DNA from: RBG-16-49-21 sp040768125
GTDB taxonomy: Bacteria > Spirochaetota > UBA4802 > UBA5550
Length of the DNA: 64,000 nt
NCBI GenBank assembly: GCA_040768125.1
Contig: JAXGNG010000002.1
Coordinates: forward strand, 372,001-436,000
Direction: 5' to 3'
How positions within the stretch are numbered: the first letter of the stretch is position 1; every line of letters begins with the position of its first letter. Under the pieces are notes generated by a model. That model was not told where the DNA came from, made no database searches, and worked only from the letters and a program-made list of their open reading frames with translations. The translations under genes were made by a program, and so were the position numbers. This document shows positions 18,151 through 27,438 of this stretch, in pieces.

Positions 18151-18651
18151 CGATGTCTCTCCTCCGCCGCGACCGCATGACGGCACGGTTGCGGCAATGA
18201 TGCAGTAAAGCAATGGGGCGAGGACGCCCTGAAGCGCATGCCCGCGCCGGGCCGATAGTCCGCGGTTCCCGATGATGTGTATCTGATTGGTTATAGTCGT
18301 CATGGCGCCGGTCCCGCCTGGAATCCTTCCCATGGTCACGCCATACGCGCGGGAAAAATTATCTTGAAATAATCCGCCTTTCCTGCATGTCATGGTAGCG
18401 TGCGTGGAGAGCACAATGAACGGGAAATGCTACCGTCTCCCATCGATAAAGTGGCACCGATGAAAGGTTGCATGACCGGGATAGTAGGAAATGTATCGAA
18501 TGAACGGGAATATTTCAAGAAATTATTTTTCAGGATTACTCGTCCCTGAGCCCGGTTCCATTGCAGCGACGGCGAGTTTCAGGGCCGTGTCCTCACGATT
18601 CAGCGAGATGGCCGGACCTGCATGGTCCAACGCGCCATGGGGAGCATGGTG
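18151..18651. other. Divergent intergenic region between pcm and the GerMN gene
   Basis: About 500 bp with no RNA gene or strong promoter that I can identify. On the minus strand, up to position 18414, it stays open in the pcm frame and encodes a possible lipoprotein-like leader. The A/T-richer part at 18495-18540 (GAATATTTCAAGAAATTATTTTTC) is the likeliest promoter location for the plus-strand operon. Confidence 0.4.
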
Positions 18652-19428
18652 ATGGCCACGAAGAAGACGGCATCGGCGAAAAAAACAACGACCAAGAAAA
18701 AAACCGCGTCGAAGGGTCCCGCGCGATCCCGCGCTGCCGCCAGGCCTGCCGCGCCCGCCGCCGCGCCTGCCGGGCGCAGCGGCGTTCCCCTTGCGGTCCT
18801 GGCGATCATGGCGCTGCTGGCCGTCATCGCCCTTATGATCAATAACCTTTATCTCGGAAAAGGCGGGGACCCCGGTGCGGCTTCCGGGGGAAAAGAGACA
18901 CGCGTCGTCGCCCCGCGGGCCGATGAACCGGATGAGAAGGAGTCACCGAAAAGGGAAGCGCCTGAATCGAAACAGGTTTCCCGTGAATCGGGCGGCCCAT
19001 CGCCCGCCACCGTTTTCGAGGCGGCGAAAATCTATTTCGTGCGTCATGACGAGCGTGACGACGGCCTGCGACTGGTGCCCGTAACGAGAAAGGTGGCCCG
19101 GGAAAAACGTCTGGACCAGGCCCTGCGTGAATTGGTCAGGGGCCCCACGGCGGCTGAAAAGAAGCGGGGCCTCCTTACGGCGGTCCCTCCCGATCTACGG
19201 GTGAGGAGCGTGAAGGTAAGCAATCGCGTCGCCGAGGTCGACTTTAACGGCGTCATCGAGGAGGGCGCAGCCGGCAGCATCCTTATCAACAGGGTGGACC
19301 AGATCATCTATACCCTTACCGAGTTCCCCGATGTTGACGCCGTTCTCATAAAGGTCAACGGAAGTCGGAGGAATACCCTCGGGGCGGACGGCCTTTCCAT
19401 CGGGGCGCCCCGCACGCGGAGCAGGTGA
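18652..19428 (+). CDS. Membrane-anchored GerMN-domain protein with Lys/Ala-rich N-terminal tail
   Basis: 258 aa from the ATG at 18652, which has GGGGAG upstream. Residues 1-44 are a low-complexity Lys/Thr then Ala/Pro tail (MATKKTASAKKTTTKKK...). Residues 45-66 form one transmembrane helix (VPLAVLAIMALLAVIALMI). A charged linker is followed by a C-terminal GerMN domain (IYFVRHDERDDGLRLVPVTR, LRELVRGPTAAEKKRGL, VAEVDFNG). GerMN domains occur in spore-germination GerM and in many non-sporulating exported proteins; the function is unknown. The tail would face the cytoplasm. It is coupled to the next gene by a TGATG overlap. Confidence 0.8.
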   Translation: MATKKTASAKKTTTKKKTASKGPARSRAAARPAAPAAAPAGRSGVPLAVLAIMALLAVIALMINNLYLGKGGDPGAASGGKETRVVAPRADEPDEKESPKREAPESKQVSRESGGPSPATVFEAAKIYFVRHDERDDGLRLVPVTRKVAREKRLDQALRELVRGPTAAEKKRGLLTAVPPDLRVRSVKVSNRVAEVDFNGVIEEGAAGSILINRVDQIIYTLTEFPDVDAVLIKVNGSRRNTLGADGLSIGAPRTRSR

Positions 19429-19970
19429 TGGCGCCCCTGGAGATCGAGGTAAAGGCCTATTGCGATGATCTCCCGGCCGTGGCGGAGAGGCTCGCAGGGC
19501 TGGGGGCCCGTTCCCTCGGATCGATACGCGAGCGTGACCTCTATCTCAATCATCCCTCCAGGGACTTCGGGGCCACCGATGAGGCCCTGCGCCTTCGCCG
19601 AGCGGGGGATTCAATCATCATGACCTACAAGGGCCCGAAAATGGGGCTGGCCGCGAAGACCAGGCGCGAGATCGAGGTCTCCGTCGGTGATTTTGAGGCG
19701 GTGCTTCTCATGCTGGAGACACTCGGGTTTTCGAGGGTCGGGACGGTGGTCAAGGATCGTGATCGGTTCCTTCTCGAGGGAATCGAGATAAGCCTTGACC
19801 GGGTTGAGGACCTGGGGGACTTCGTGGAGCTTGAAAAAAAGGGAGCGAACCGTCAGTCCGCCGAGGATGAGCTTTTCCGCATGGCTGAACGGCTCGGTCT
19901 TGAATCCTTCGAGAGACGATCGTATCTCGAGCTGATACTGCGGGGGGGAGACGGCGGCGTCGGGGCGTGA
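19428..19970 (+). CDS. cyaB: CYTH-domain protein, class IV adenylate cyclase-like
   Basis: A 180-aa CYTH domain with the signature EIEVK (ExExK) at the N terminus, ALRLRR, MTYKGP, RREIEV, KDRDRF, EISLDRVEDLGDFVELEK and YLELIL. The order of charged residues matches the CyaB class IV adenylate cyclase subgroup, which makes cAMP from ATP. CYTH proteins can instead be thiamine-triphosphatases or polyphosphatases, so the activity is probable rather than proven. It overlaps the GerMN gene stop and precedes a diguanylate cyclase. Confidence 0.82.
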   Translation: MAPLEIEVKAYCDDLPAVAERLAGLGARSLGSIRERDLYLNHPSRDFGATDEALRLRRAGDSIIMTYKGPKMGLAAKTRREIEVSVGDFEAVLLMLETLGFSRVGTVVKDRDRFLLEGIEISLDRVEDLGDFVELEKKGANRQSAEDELFRMAERLGLESFERRSYLELILRGGDGGVGA

Positions 19971-20001
19971 CCGGTTCCGGTGCGGCGATGGAAGCAGAAC
20001 G

Positions 20002-21096
20002 ATGGCAGGATTCTGGAAAGGAAAACGACGGCGCGAGGAGACCCTGAGGTTCTCCGCGCTCGAGGAACGGAACCGGAAGCTTCGCACGCTGATCGAAATC
20101 AACACCTACATCGCCAATTCCCTTGAAAAAGAGGAGGTGCTGAAGCGGATACTTAACCGCACGAAGGCCCTTCTCGTGTGCGAGTCGAGCAGCATCCTCC
20201 TGGTCGACCGGGAATTGCGGCGCCTCAGCTTCGCGGTCCTGAGCGAGGACAAGGAGGGTGAAGTGCTCAAGGACACGAGCCTCAGGATGGGGGAGGGGAT
20301 AGCCGGGACGGTCTGGCAGAGCGGGATCCCGATCATCATCAACGACGCCCAGGGCGATCCCCGGTTCTCGAACCGTGCGGACATCATGGCGCGCACCGTC
20401 ACCCGCACCATCATCGCCGTCCCCCTGACGGTGAACGGCGAGATCATCGGCGTCATCGAGGGAATCAACAAGATCGAAGGCGTCTTCGATGACTTTGATC
20501 TCGAGATACTCCAGTTCGTTTCAACGCAGTCCGCCATCGCGATCAATAACGCCGACCTGTACAATTCGGCGATTCGCGATGGCATGACGGGACTCTACAT
20601 CGCAAAGTATTTCAGGGAGCGATTCATCGAGGAATGGAACCGGTCGATACGCAACGGACACGATCTCTCCCTCGTTATGTTCGACATCGACCATTTCAAG
20701 GTCATCAACGACACCTACGGACATCAGGCAGGGGACTGGGTCATAAAGGAGGTCGCGAGGGTCCTTATCGACGGATGCCGCTCCATCGACATCGCCGGGA
20801 GATTCGGCGGTGAGGAATTCGCGGTGTTTCTCCCCGAGACGAGGGCCGGCGCGGCGGTGGCCTTTGCAGAAAGAATTCGCTCAACCATTGAAGGGATGAG
20901 GATAGAATGCCAGGAGGGCACCATCCGGGTGAGCGTGTCGTGCGGGGTCGCCTCCCTGAGGGAAAGCCGTGCGGGAAATTCCGCCGATCTCATCGACGGC
21001 GCGGACTCGGCGCTCTACGCGTCGAAGGAGAAGGGCAGGAACAGGGTTTCCCTCCACAGCGGTCGGGATAAAGCGGGCCGGAAGGGGGCTACCTGA
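20002..21096 (+). CDS. GAF-GGDEF diguanylate cyclase
   Basis: 364 aa: an N-terminal coiled segment, a GAF sensor domain (about 30-185) and a GGDEF domain. The active-site motif is GGEEF at 269-273, an accepted active variant. Arg260-x-x-Asp263 five residues before it forms a complete inhibitory I-site, so product feedback is expected. FDIDHFKVINDTYGH carries the metal and guanine contacts. It makes cyclic di-GMP in the cytoplasm; the GAF ligand is unknown. It lies 31 bp after the CYTH gene and overlaps the convergent pheT end by 8 bp. Confidence 0.92.
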   Translation: MAGFWKGKRRREETLRFSALEERNRKLRTLIEINTYIANSLEKEEVLKRILNRTKALLVCESSSILLVDRELRRLSFAVLSEDKEGEVLKDTSLRMGEGIAGTVWQSGIPIIINDAQGDPRFSNRADIMARTVTRTIIAVPLTVNGEIIGVIEGINKIEGVFDDFDLEILQFVSTQSAIAINNADLYNSAIRDGMTGLYIAKYFRERFIEEWNRSIRNGHDLSLVMFDIDHFKVINDTYGHQAGDWVIKEVARVLIDGCRSIDIAGRFGGEEFAVFLPETRAGAAVAFAERIRSTIEGMRIECQEGTIRVSVSCGVASLRESRAGNSADLIDGADSALYASKEKGRNRVSLHSGRDKAGRKGAT

Positions 21097-23485
21097 GCTG
21101 GAAGCCCCGGCCGGCGAGGGCCTCCACCGTGCGTTTCTGAAGCGATCCGATCTCTTCCGGCGAGAGGGTCTTCTCCCTGGACGCGAAGATGGCGCGAAGT
21201 GAAACGGATTTTTTTCCTTCCGGTATGGGGGCCCCGTCGTACACCGACACCACATCGACGCGTCTTACCAGGGAGGGGTCCACCCCCTCGACGATGGCGC
21301 ATATGTCGCGGCCGTGGGCGTCCCGATGGGCAAGCACGCTCACTTCGAAAGGGACTTCCGGGTATTTCTGGATTTCGATGAAGGCGGCGTCCCGGGTCCC
21401 GGCGGCGCGTATAAGGTCAAGGTCGATATCGAAGAGCGCCGCGGCTCCGATGATATCGAATGCTTCCAGGGTATCCGGATGAAGCTCGAAGATTTCACCC
21501 GCCTTCTCTGTTCCCACCATGAGGGCGATTGACCGTCCCGGATGGGCGTAGGGGGGGAGGCTTTCCGGAGAGGGCCTGAAGGCCCAGCCGGGAACCCTCA
21601 ATCGTTCCATGAGGGCCGACACGATCGACCTGGCATCGTAGAAAAGGGGGTATTCAGGTTTTTTTCCGAAGAAGGCTCCCGTCACCATCGTGCGTTCCCG
21701 CGCGAGGTCAGGCGAAGTCCTCTTGTCTTTAAGGTAGACGCGTCCCAGCTCGTAAATGCGGAACTCCTCGTGGAACCGCACGTTATGCTCTATGTTTTGA
21801 ACGATATTCGGCACCAGGCTCCGGCGAAGGCGGTCCTGCTCCCGTGAGAGGGGATTGCTCAGGCGGAGTTCCGCGTCATTGTTGATTTTCAGCCTGTCCA
21901 GGACCGTCTCGCCGGTAAACGAGTATCCGCTGACCTCTATCATGCCGCCGTGCCCCGACAGGGTCTCCTTTACCTTTCGCTCGAACAGCCGGGGGTAGTT
22001 TTTCGCCGGGGCTGCGCAGGGGACCATGGGGGGTGATGACGCGATGTTGTCGTACCCGTAGATCCTTCCCACCTCCTCGACGATATCTTCGGCAATCGAT
22101 ACGTCTCTCGTCGCGCGGTACTGCGGAACCGTGATCGAGAGGGATTTCCCTCTGGTCGAAACGGAGAAATCGAGCGATTCCAGAATCGAAAGAATGCGTT
22201 CGTCGTCGATCGCATCACCCAGGCGACGCCGGATAAAGTCCGTGTCGGTTTTGATAACGATGGGTTCCGCGGGACGGGGATATGCGTCGATGATGCCTGA
22301 ACGGGCCGCGGCGCCGGGTATGATGCGGCATATGAGATCGTAACAGCGGAGAAGGGCGGGGATCGTCAGGCCCGGCGAAAGGGATTTCTCGAACCGTATG
22401 GCCGCCTCGGTGCGGTGGCTGTAGCGCGCCGCGGTTTTTCGGATGTTGACGGGGTTAAAATTCGCCGCCTCGAGGACGATGTCCGTGGTGGTGTCGTCGA
22501 TCTCGCTGTTTCCGCCTCCCATGACGCCCGCCAGGGCGATGGGGCCTCCGGAGTCGGCGATGACGATGTCCTCCGGGTTGAGCTCGAAGGACGAGCCGTC
22601 AAGGGTCGTCAAAGGCTCTCCCCGCTGCGCCATCCTGACGATGATTTCATCGCCTCTCAGTTTTTTCCTGTCAAAGGCGTGCATCGGCTCGCCCAGTTCC
22701 GCCATCACGTAGTTCGTGATGTCGACGATGTTGTTGATCGGCCTCATGCCGATCGATTCCACCATCGCCTTGAGCCAGTCGGGTGATTCCGCGATCTCGA
22801 TACCCGACATCTCAAGGGCGCTGTAGCGGGGCGCCGCCTCGGGAGAGAGGATGCGAACCTTCAGGCCCGTGGAGGATTTCACGTTATCAAGAATTCCGGG
22901 GTCGACGACGCTTCGGAAGGGCCTTCCGTAGAGAGCGCCGATTTCGCGGGCGAATCCCTCGTGACTCCAGAGATCGGGACGATGCGTGATCGACTTGTTG
23001 TCGATCTCGAAGCGCACATCGGCCCGGTGGGGATACATGCGGGCCAGGGAAGTGCCCGGAGCGGTGTCTCCGGGAAGGATCATGATGCCGGAATGGTCGT
23101 CGGAAAGGCCCAGTTCCCGTTCCGAGCAGAGCATTCCCTCGGACCGCTCGCCGCGGATCTTTGTTTTCTGAATCACCATGTCCTCGCCGAAGCGGGTACC
23201 GGGGAGCGCCAGGGGAACGATGTCGCCCTCGGCTATGTTCGTCGCGCCGCAGACCACGCGGTGCTTCCGGTCACCGGAATCGAGGTCCACGAGGGTCAGT
23301 TTGTCCGCACCCGGGTGCGGCACGACGGAGAGAATCCGCGCGGCGATGATTGATTCAAAGTGCGCGTTGATGCGTTCAATCGAATCGATTTCAGCCGTGG
23401 CCATGGTGAGCCGAAGGGCAAGATCCTCGGGGTCAATGCCGGCGGTGTCCACCATCTGCGAAAGTATGTTCAGGGAAAGCCACAT
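21089..23485 (-). CDS. pheT: Phenylalanine--tRNA ligase beta subunit
   Basis: A full-length 798-aa beta subunit. It has an N-terminal EMAP/tRNA-binding domain (VVPHPGADKLTLVDLD, VVCGATNI), the B3/B4 editing domain, B5 (RRRLG..., VPQYRATRDVSIAEDIVEEVGRIYGYDNI), a catalytic-like core (FEIRIYELGRVY-type block) and a C-terminal anticodon-binding FDX-ACB domain (KYPEVPFEVSVLAHRDAHGRDI). It follows pheS by 15 bp, the usual order. Confidence 0.96.
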   Translation of the reverse strand: MWLSLNILSQMVDTAGIDPEDLALRLTMATAEIDSIERINAHFESIIAARILSVVPHPGADKLTLVDLDSGDRKHRVVCGATNIAEGDIVPLALPGTRFGEDMVIQKTKIRGERSEGMLCSERELGLSDDHSGIMILPGDTAPGTSLARMYPHRADVRFEIDNKSITHRPDLWSHEGFAREIGALYGRPFRSVVDPGILDNVKSSTGLKVRILSPEAAPRYSALEMSGIEIAESPDWLKAMVESIGMRPINNIVDITNYVMAELGEPMHAFDRKKLRGDEIIVRMAQRGEPLTTLDGSSFELNPEDIVIADSGGPIALAGVMGGGNSEIDDTTTDIVLEAANFNPVNIRKTAARYSHRTEAAIRFEKSLSPGLTIPALLRCYDLICRIIPGAAARSGIIDAYPRPAEPIVIKTDTDFIRRRLGDAIDDERILSILESLDFSVSTRGKSLSITVPQYRATRDVSIAEDIVEEVGRIYGYDNIASSPPMVPCAAPAKNYPRLFERKVKETLSGHGGMIEVSGYSFTGETVLDRLKINNDAELRLSNPLSREQDRLRRSLVPNIVQNIEHNVRFHEEFRIYELGRVYLKDKRTSPDLARERTMVTGAFFGKKPEYPLFYDARSIVSALMERLRVPGWAFRPSPESLPPYAHPGRSIALMVGTEKAGEIFELHPDTLEAFDIIGAAALFDIDLDLIRAAGTRDAAFIEIQKYPEVPFEVSVLAHRDAHGRDICAIVEGVDPSLVRRVDVVSVYDGAPIPEGKKSVSLRAIFASREKTLSPEEIGSLQKRTVEALAGRGFQLR

Positions 23486-23500
23486 TGAGGAACTCCATGG

Positions 23501-24532
23501 TCAGAATTGCGTCAGGAAGCGTATGTCGCCGCTTAAAAAATGGCGGATATCGTTGATGCCGTACTTCATCATTACAAGGCGGTTCAGGCCGAGACCGAAG
23601 GCGAAGCCGGACCATTCGGCGGGGTCTACGCCGCCCATGCGGAGGACGTTCGGATGGACGAGGCCGCAGGGGAGAAGCTCCACCCATCCCGACTGCTTGC
23701 AGACGCTGCACCCCGTGCCGTTGCATATGAGGCAATTGATGTCCAGCTCGAAACCGGGCTCGACGAAGGGAAAGTATCCGGGCCTGAGACGCACCGTTAC
23801 CTCGCGATGGAATATCTCCCTGAGGAGCTGTTTCATGACGAATATAAGGTTGGCCACGGTAATGGTCCGGTCGACCATCATACCCTCCACCTGGTAGAAG
23901 GTGTTTTCGTGGGATGCGTCGGTGCTCTCGTAGCGGAACACCCTACCGGGACCGACGATCCTGAAGGGAGGTGTTACCCTTTCCATGGCGCGGACCTGGA
24001 TCGCGGAAGTATGGGTCCGTAAAAGGTTTCCGTCCTCGGTCCAGAAGGTGTCCTGCATGTCACGGGCGGGATGGTGCGGGGGAATGTTGAGCGCCTCGAA
24101 GTTGTAGTGGTCCGTCTCGACCTCGGGGCCGTCATGGATTTCGAATCCCATGGAGGTGAGGATGTCCTCGATTTCATACTGGATCTGTGAGATGGGATGG
24201 AGCCTTCCGTAGATCGGGGGGCGGGTTTCCCCCGGCAGGTCAAGGGTCACGTCTATGCGTTCGCGCCGAATCATCTCGTCGGAAAACGACTCGGTGATGG
24301 CGCGGGTGCGTGCGACGATCGCCTGTTCGATTTCATCCCGGTACTCGTTTGAGAGCTTGCCGATGAGGGCCCTGCGGGAGGGATCAAGCTCACCGAGGGA
24401 GCGGAGGATCCGGGTGAGTTCGCCCTTCCTTCCCAGGAATCGTATCCGGACCTCTTCGAGGTCGGACGCCCGGGCGGCGTCCCTGATCGCCGCGAGGGCG
24501 TCACCGCGTATGGTGGCGAGTTGGTTTTCCAT
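23501..24532 (-). CDS. pheS: Phenylalanine--tRNA ligase alpha subunit
   Basis: 343 aa from the ATG at 24532; a GTG nine codons earlier is possible but lacks a ribosome site. An N-terminal coiled-coil tRNA-binding arm is followed by the class II core: motif 1 around PISQIQYEIEDILTSMGFE, motif 2 (FRIVGPGRVFRYESTDASHENTF) and motif 3 (GFAFGLGLNRLVMMKYG). A CNGTGCSVC insert matches the zinc-binding-like CxG(T)GC region of bacterial PheS. It charges tRNA-Phe together with PheT. Confidence 0.95.
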   Translation of the reverse strand: MENQLATIRGDALAAIRDAARASDLEEVRIRFLGRKGELTRILRSLGELDPSRRALIGKLSNEYRDEIEQAIVARTRAITESFSDEMIRRERIDVTLDLPGETRPPIYGRLHPISQIQYEIEDILTSMGFEIHDGPEVETDHYNFEALNIPPHHPARDMQDTFWTEDGNLLRTHTSAIQVRAMERVTPPFRIVGPGRVFRYESTDASHENTFYQVEGMMVDRTITVANLIFVMKQLLREIFHREVTVRLRPGYFPFVEPGFELDINCLICNGTGCSVCKQSGWVELLPCGLVHPNVLRMGGVDPAEWSGFAFGLGLNRLVMMKYGINDIRHFLSGDIRFLTQF

Positions 24533-24601
24533 GTCGTAGCCGGAATCCTGTTTGTTCACGACCAGTACGGCGCCGGAGTGGTAAATGTCAAGGAAAATGT
24601 G

Positions 24602-25549
24602 TCATCGGTTCATGGAATCTATGGCGATTTTCACCGCGCCGAATGAAGGGAGCTTGCCCGGATCCTGCACGGGTATGAGCTGGTACCTGTCCTTGAATCC
24701 CTTGAGCACGCGGTCATTCACGGTCTGTCGTATCACGGGGAAGATCAGCTTGTGGGCGTGTGATACCCCTCCGCCGATGAGGATCGCTTCGGGGTTGAAG
24801 ATCGAGACGAGGTTAGCGATGCCGATGCCGACGTATTTCGCGTACTCATCGAGGATGGCAAGGGCCGCCTCGTCGCGGTTCAGCGCCTCTTCGTGCACAA
24901 GCGCCGCCGTGAGTTCTTCATGCTTCGCCCGTTTCGCGAGGGAAGAGCTCCTGTGCTTTTTCAGGTGCTGCCTGGCGAGCTCGACCAGGGCGGTTGCCGA
25001 GGCATAGCGCTCCCAGCAGCCGCGGTTCCCGCAGGGACATTCCCTTCCCTCATGTTCGATGGTCATGTGGCCGACCTCCATCGCGTTGCCCGCCTGTCCG
25101 GCATAGACCTTGCCGTCCACGATGAGGCCCCCGCCGACCCCCGTTCCCAGGGTAATCATGATCCAGTTCCTGTACTTGCCGACGTTCTCCTTCCACCACG
25201 CGCCGATAAGCGCGACGGTGGCGTCGTTCTCAAGAAAAACCTTCGCGCCGGTCAGTGACTCGATGTTTTTAACGATGGGGTGGTTTCGGAACGAGGGAAT
25301 GTTCGGCGCGCTCAGTATGAGTCCCCGCTCCCTGTCTATCGGCCCGGGGCATCCGATGCCGATCGCCTTAATGTCGATTTTGGATACCGATGCCGATGTG
25401 GCGAGGTTCTCGATAAGGGTGGCGATGCTGGTGTCGATTGTTTCAGCTGATTTCGCCGTATCGATCCTCCGGAAGCTGAGCTCTTTCCCTGAAGGATCGG
25501 TAAGGATTCCCTTTATGGTGGTGCCCCCGATATCAATGCCCGCAAACAT
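24602..25549 (-). CDS. ROK-family sugar kinase (glucokinase-like)
   Basis: A 315-aa ROK protein. It has the ATP-binding GIDIGGTTIKG start, GIGCPGPID, the catalytic Asp110 in ENDATVALIGAWW and LGTGVGGGLIVDG, and the zinc site (His161 with Cys171, Cys173 and Cys178 in CPCGNRGCWE). There is no DNA-binding domain, so it is a kinase rather than a repressor. The sequence is consistent with glucokinase; other hexoses such as ManNAc or fructose are possible. It lies just upstream of pheST on the same strand. Confidence 0.88.
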   Translation of the reverse strand: MFAGIDIGGTTIKGILTDPSGKELSFRRIDTAKSAETIDTSIATLIENLATSASVSKIDIKAIGIGCPGPIDRERGLILSAPNIPSFRNHPIVKNIESLTGAKVFLENDATVALIGAWWKENVGKYRNWIMITLGTGVGGGLIVDGKVYAGQAGNAMEVGHMTIEHEGRECPCGNRGCWERYASATALVELARQHLKKHRSSSLAKRAKHEELTAALVHEEALNRDEAALAILDEYAKYVGIGIANLVSIFNPEAILIGGGVSHAHKLIFPVIRQTVNDRVLKGFKDRYQLIPVQDPGKLPSFGAVKIAIDSMNR

Positions 25550-25722
25550 GTTGCATTCTCCAGATTCGTAATGCCGTTCCGGCTCAGGTGGATGCCGCCG
25601 GGAAGGTTATTGTATCAATTCCAAAAATTAGACGCTGTTTAGTAAAGTATTTTTTTCCAATAGCAGAATGAGGCACTGAAAAAGGTACCCGGTTCGATTC
25701 ACCCCGGCACTAGAGCTCAAAG

Positions 25723-27216
25723 TCATTCGCCGTATTTATCCTTCAGGTACTCGAGGTAGGGCGGGACACGCAGCCGGGTGCCGGTGATCGCGTGTACCAG
25801 CTCGTGGAAGGTGTAGCGCGCGCCATGGACGTGTACCTGTTCCCTGAGCCATTCAAGGAGCGATGAGAACCGCCCCCCGCGGATTTCATCCGGTATCGAG
25901 GGCCGGTCCTCGACGGCCCTGCGGTACAGCTGCACGGCAAGGATATTCCCGATGGTGTAGGTCGGGAAATAGCCTATGGCGCCGTGGGCCCAGTGGATGT
26001 CCTGGAGGCAGCCCCGGGCGTCGTCGGGAGGCGTCAGGCCCAGGTACTCCCGGTACTTTTCGTTCCAGACCGACGGGATGTCTTTCGCCGCAAGGTTCCC
26101 CGTGACAAGATCCTTCTCAATTTCAAACCTGATAAAAATATGAAGATTATAGGTGAGCTCATCGGACTCGACCCTGATGAGACCGGGTGTCACCGCGGTG
26201 ACCGCGCGGTAGAATCGCTCGGTGTCCACGCCGTCAAGCTGGCCCGGGAAATACCGCTTCAGAATCGGCAGGTAGTGCTCCCAGAATCCCCTGCTTCTTC
26301 CCACGATGTTCTCCCAGAGGCGCGATTGGGACTCGTGCACGCCCAGGGATACGGGCTGGCAGAGGGGGGTGTCGATGGCGTCGAGGGGAAGGCCCTGGTC
26401 ATAGAGGGCGTGTCCCGCCTCGTGGATGGTGCTGAAAAGGGCGGAGAGGAGGTCCTTCTCGAAGAAGCGCGTGGTGATCCTGACGTCGTAGGGCGTGAAG
26501 GATGTCGTGAACGGGTGGGCCGAACGGTCCTGGCGTCCCCTCCTGAAATCGAAGCCCAGATCGCGGAGCACTTCGAGTCCGAAGGCCTCCTGGCGGTCCA
26601 CTGAAAAATTTTGTTTGAGAAAATCCAAATCTTCATCCCGTCTCCGGGAGACGACATCGCGCACCAGGGGGACCTGCACCTCTTTCAGTTCGTCAAAAAT
26701 GCGCTCCGTCTCGGCTGTGGTGAGATCGGGTTCGTATAGATCCAGGAGCGCGTCGTAACGGTTCCCTCCGTGGCCGAGGGCATCGGCCTGTTCCCGGTTG
26801 AGCTCCACGATTTCGCCGAGAATCGGCGCGAAGGATGGAAAGTCGGATTCAGCGCGTGCCCTGATCCAGACGCTGTTGGCCCGTGCGACGGTCCGTGCCA
26901 TCCTTGACACCAGGTCCGAGGGGATCCGCGCTTTCCGGTCGTAAAGCCTCCTGGCCGCGCGCACCAGGGCGGCCTCCCGTGAATCGTGTCCGGCCCCCGC
27001 GACCTCCTTTTCGGCCTCTTCGATGAGACGGGCGGTGCTGTCGGAGGTGAGCCATTCGTGACCAACCTCCGCGAGGAGGGCGAGCTGTTCGGATCGGGGT
27101 CCCGAACCGTCCTCGGGCATGCAGGTTTCCATGTCCCAGTGGAGGATCGCGATGGCCTGCTCGATCCTGCTGATTCGCGCCCAGGCCCTGTTTAATTCGT
27201 TGACTTTGGTTCCCAT
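25723..27216 (-). CDS. Peptidase family M32 carboxypeptidase
   Basis: 497 aa from the ATG at 27216, the usual family length. A longer frame to 27312 adds 32 unconserved residues. The metalloprotease motif HEAGH (HExxH) is in STIHEAGHALYDQGLP. Family blocks VGVHESQSRLWENIVGRS-like (LGVHESQSRLWENI), HWAHGAIGYFPTYTIGN and FTTSFTPYDVRITTRF are present. It removes C-terminal residues from peptides in the cytoplasm using a divalent metal. It stands alone, 173 bp from the ROK gene. Confidence 0.93.
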   Translation of the reverse strand: MGTKVNELNRAWARISRIEQAIAILHWDMETCMPEDGSGPRSEQLALLAEVGHEWLTSDSTARLIEEAEKEVAGAGHDSREAALVRAARRLYDRKARIPSDLVSRMARTVARANSVWIRARAESDFPSFAPILGEIVELNREQADALGHGGNRYDALLDLYEPDLTTAETERIFDELKEVQVPLVRDVVSRRRDEDLDFLKQNFSVDRQEAFGLEVLRDLGFDFRRGRQDRSAHPFTTSFTPYDVRITTRFFEKDLLSALFSTIHEAGHALYDQGLPLDAIDTPLCQPVSLGVHESQSRLWENIVGRSRGFWEHYLPILKRYFPGQLDGVDTERFYRAVTAVTPGLIRVESDELTYNLHIFIRFEIEKDLVTGNLAAKDIPSVWNEKYREYLGLTPPDDARGCLQDIHWAHGAIGYFPTYTIGNILAVQLYRRAVEDRPSIPDEIRGGRFSSLLEWLREQVHVHGARYTFHELVHAITGTRLRVPPYLEYLKDKYGE

Positions 27217-27438
27217 CAGGAGGCTTCTCCACGCGTGGTGCCGTGTCCGGAAGAAACGGCTTACGGACATGTTTTTCCTGCCAGAAAAAAAATCAATGAT
27301 AAAAGTGTCCATGCGTGCGGCCCCGTCAACCGCTCTGCGTCCTTGCGGACCAGCGTTATTGCCGCGCCATAGTGAGAATCATTCACGGCATGAAAAACTG
27401 GTTGCGCCGGAGGCGCCGGCTCTGTAGGCTTCCCCATT

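Noticed and set aside
25683..25712. tRNA T-arm-like GGTTCGATTC near a C-rich 3' end
   Set aside because: The stem on either side cannot pair (CCCGG against CACCC) and no anticodon or acceptor arm is present.
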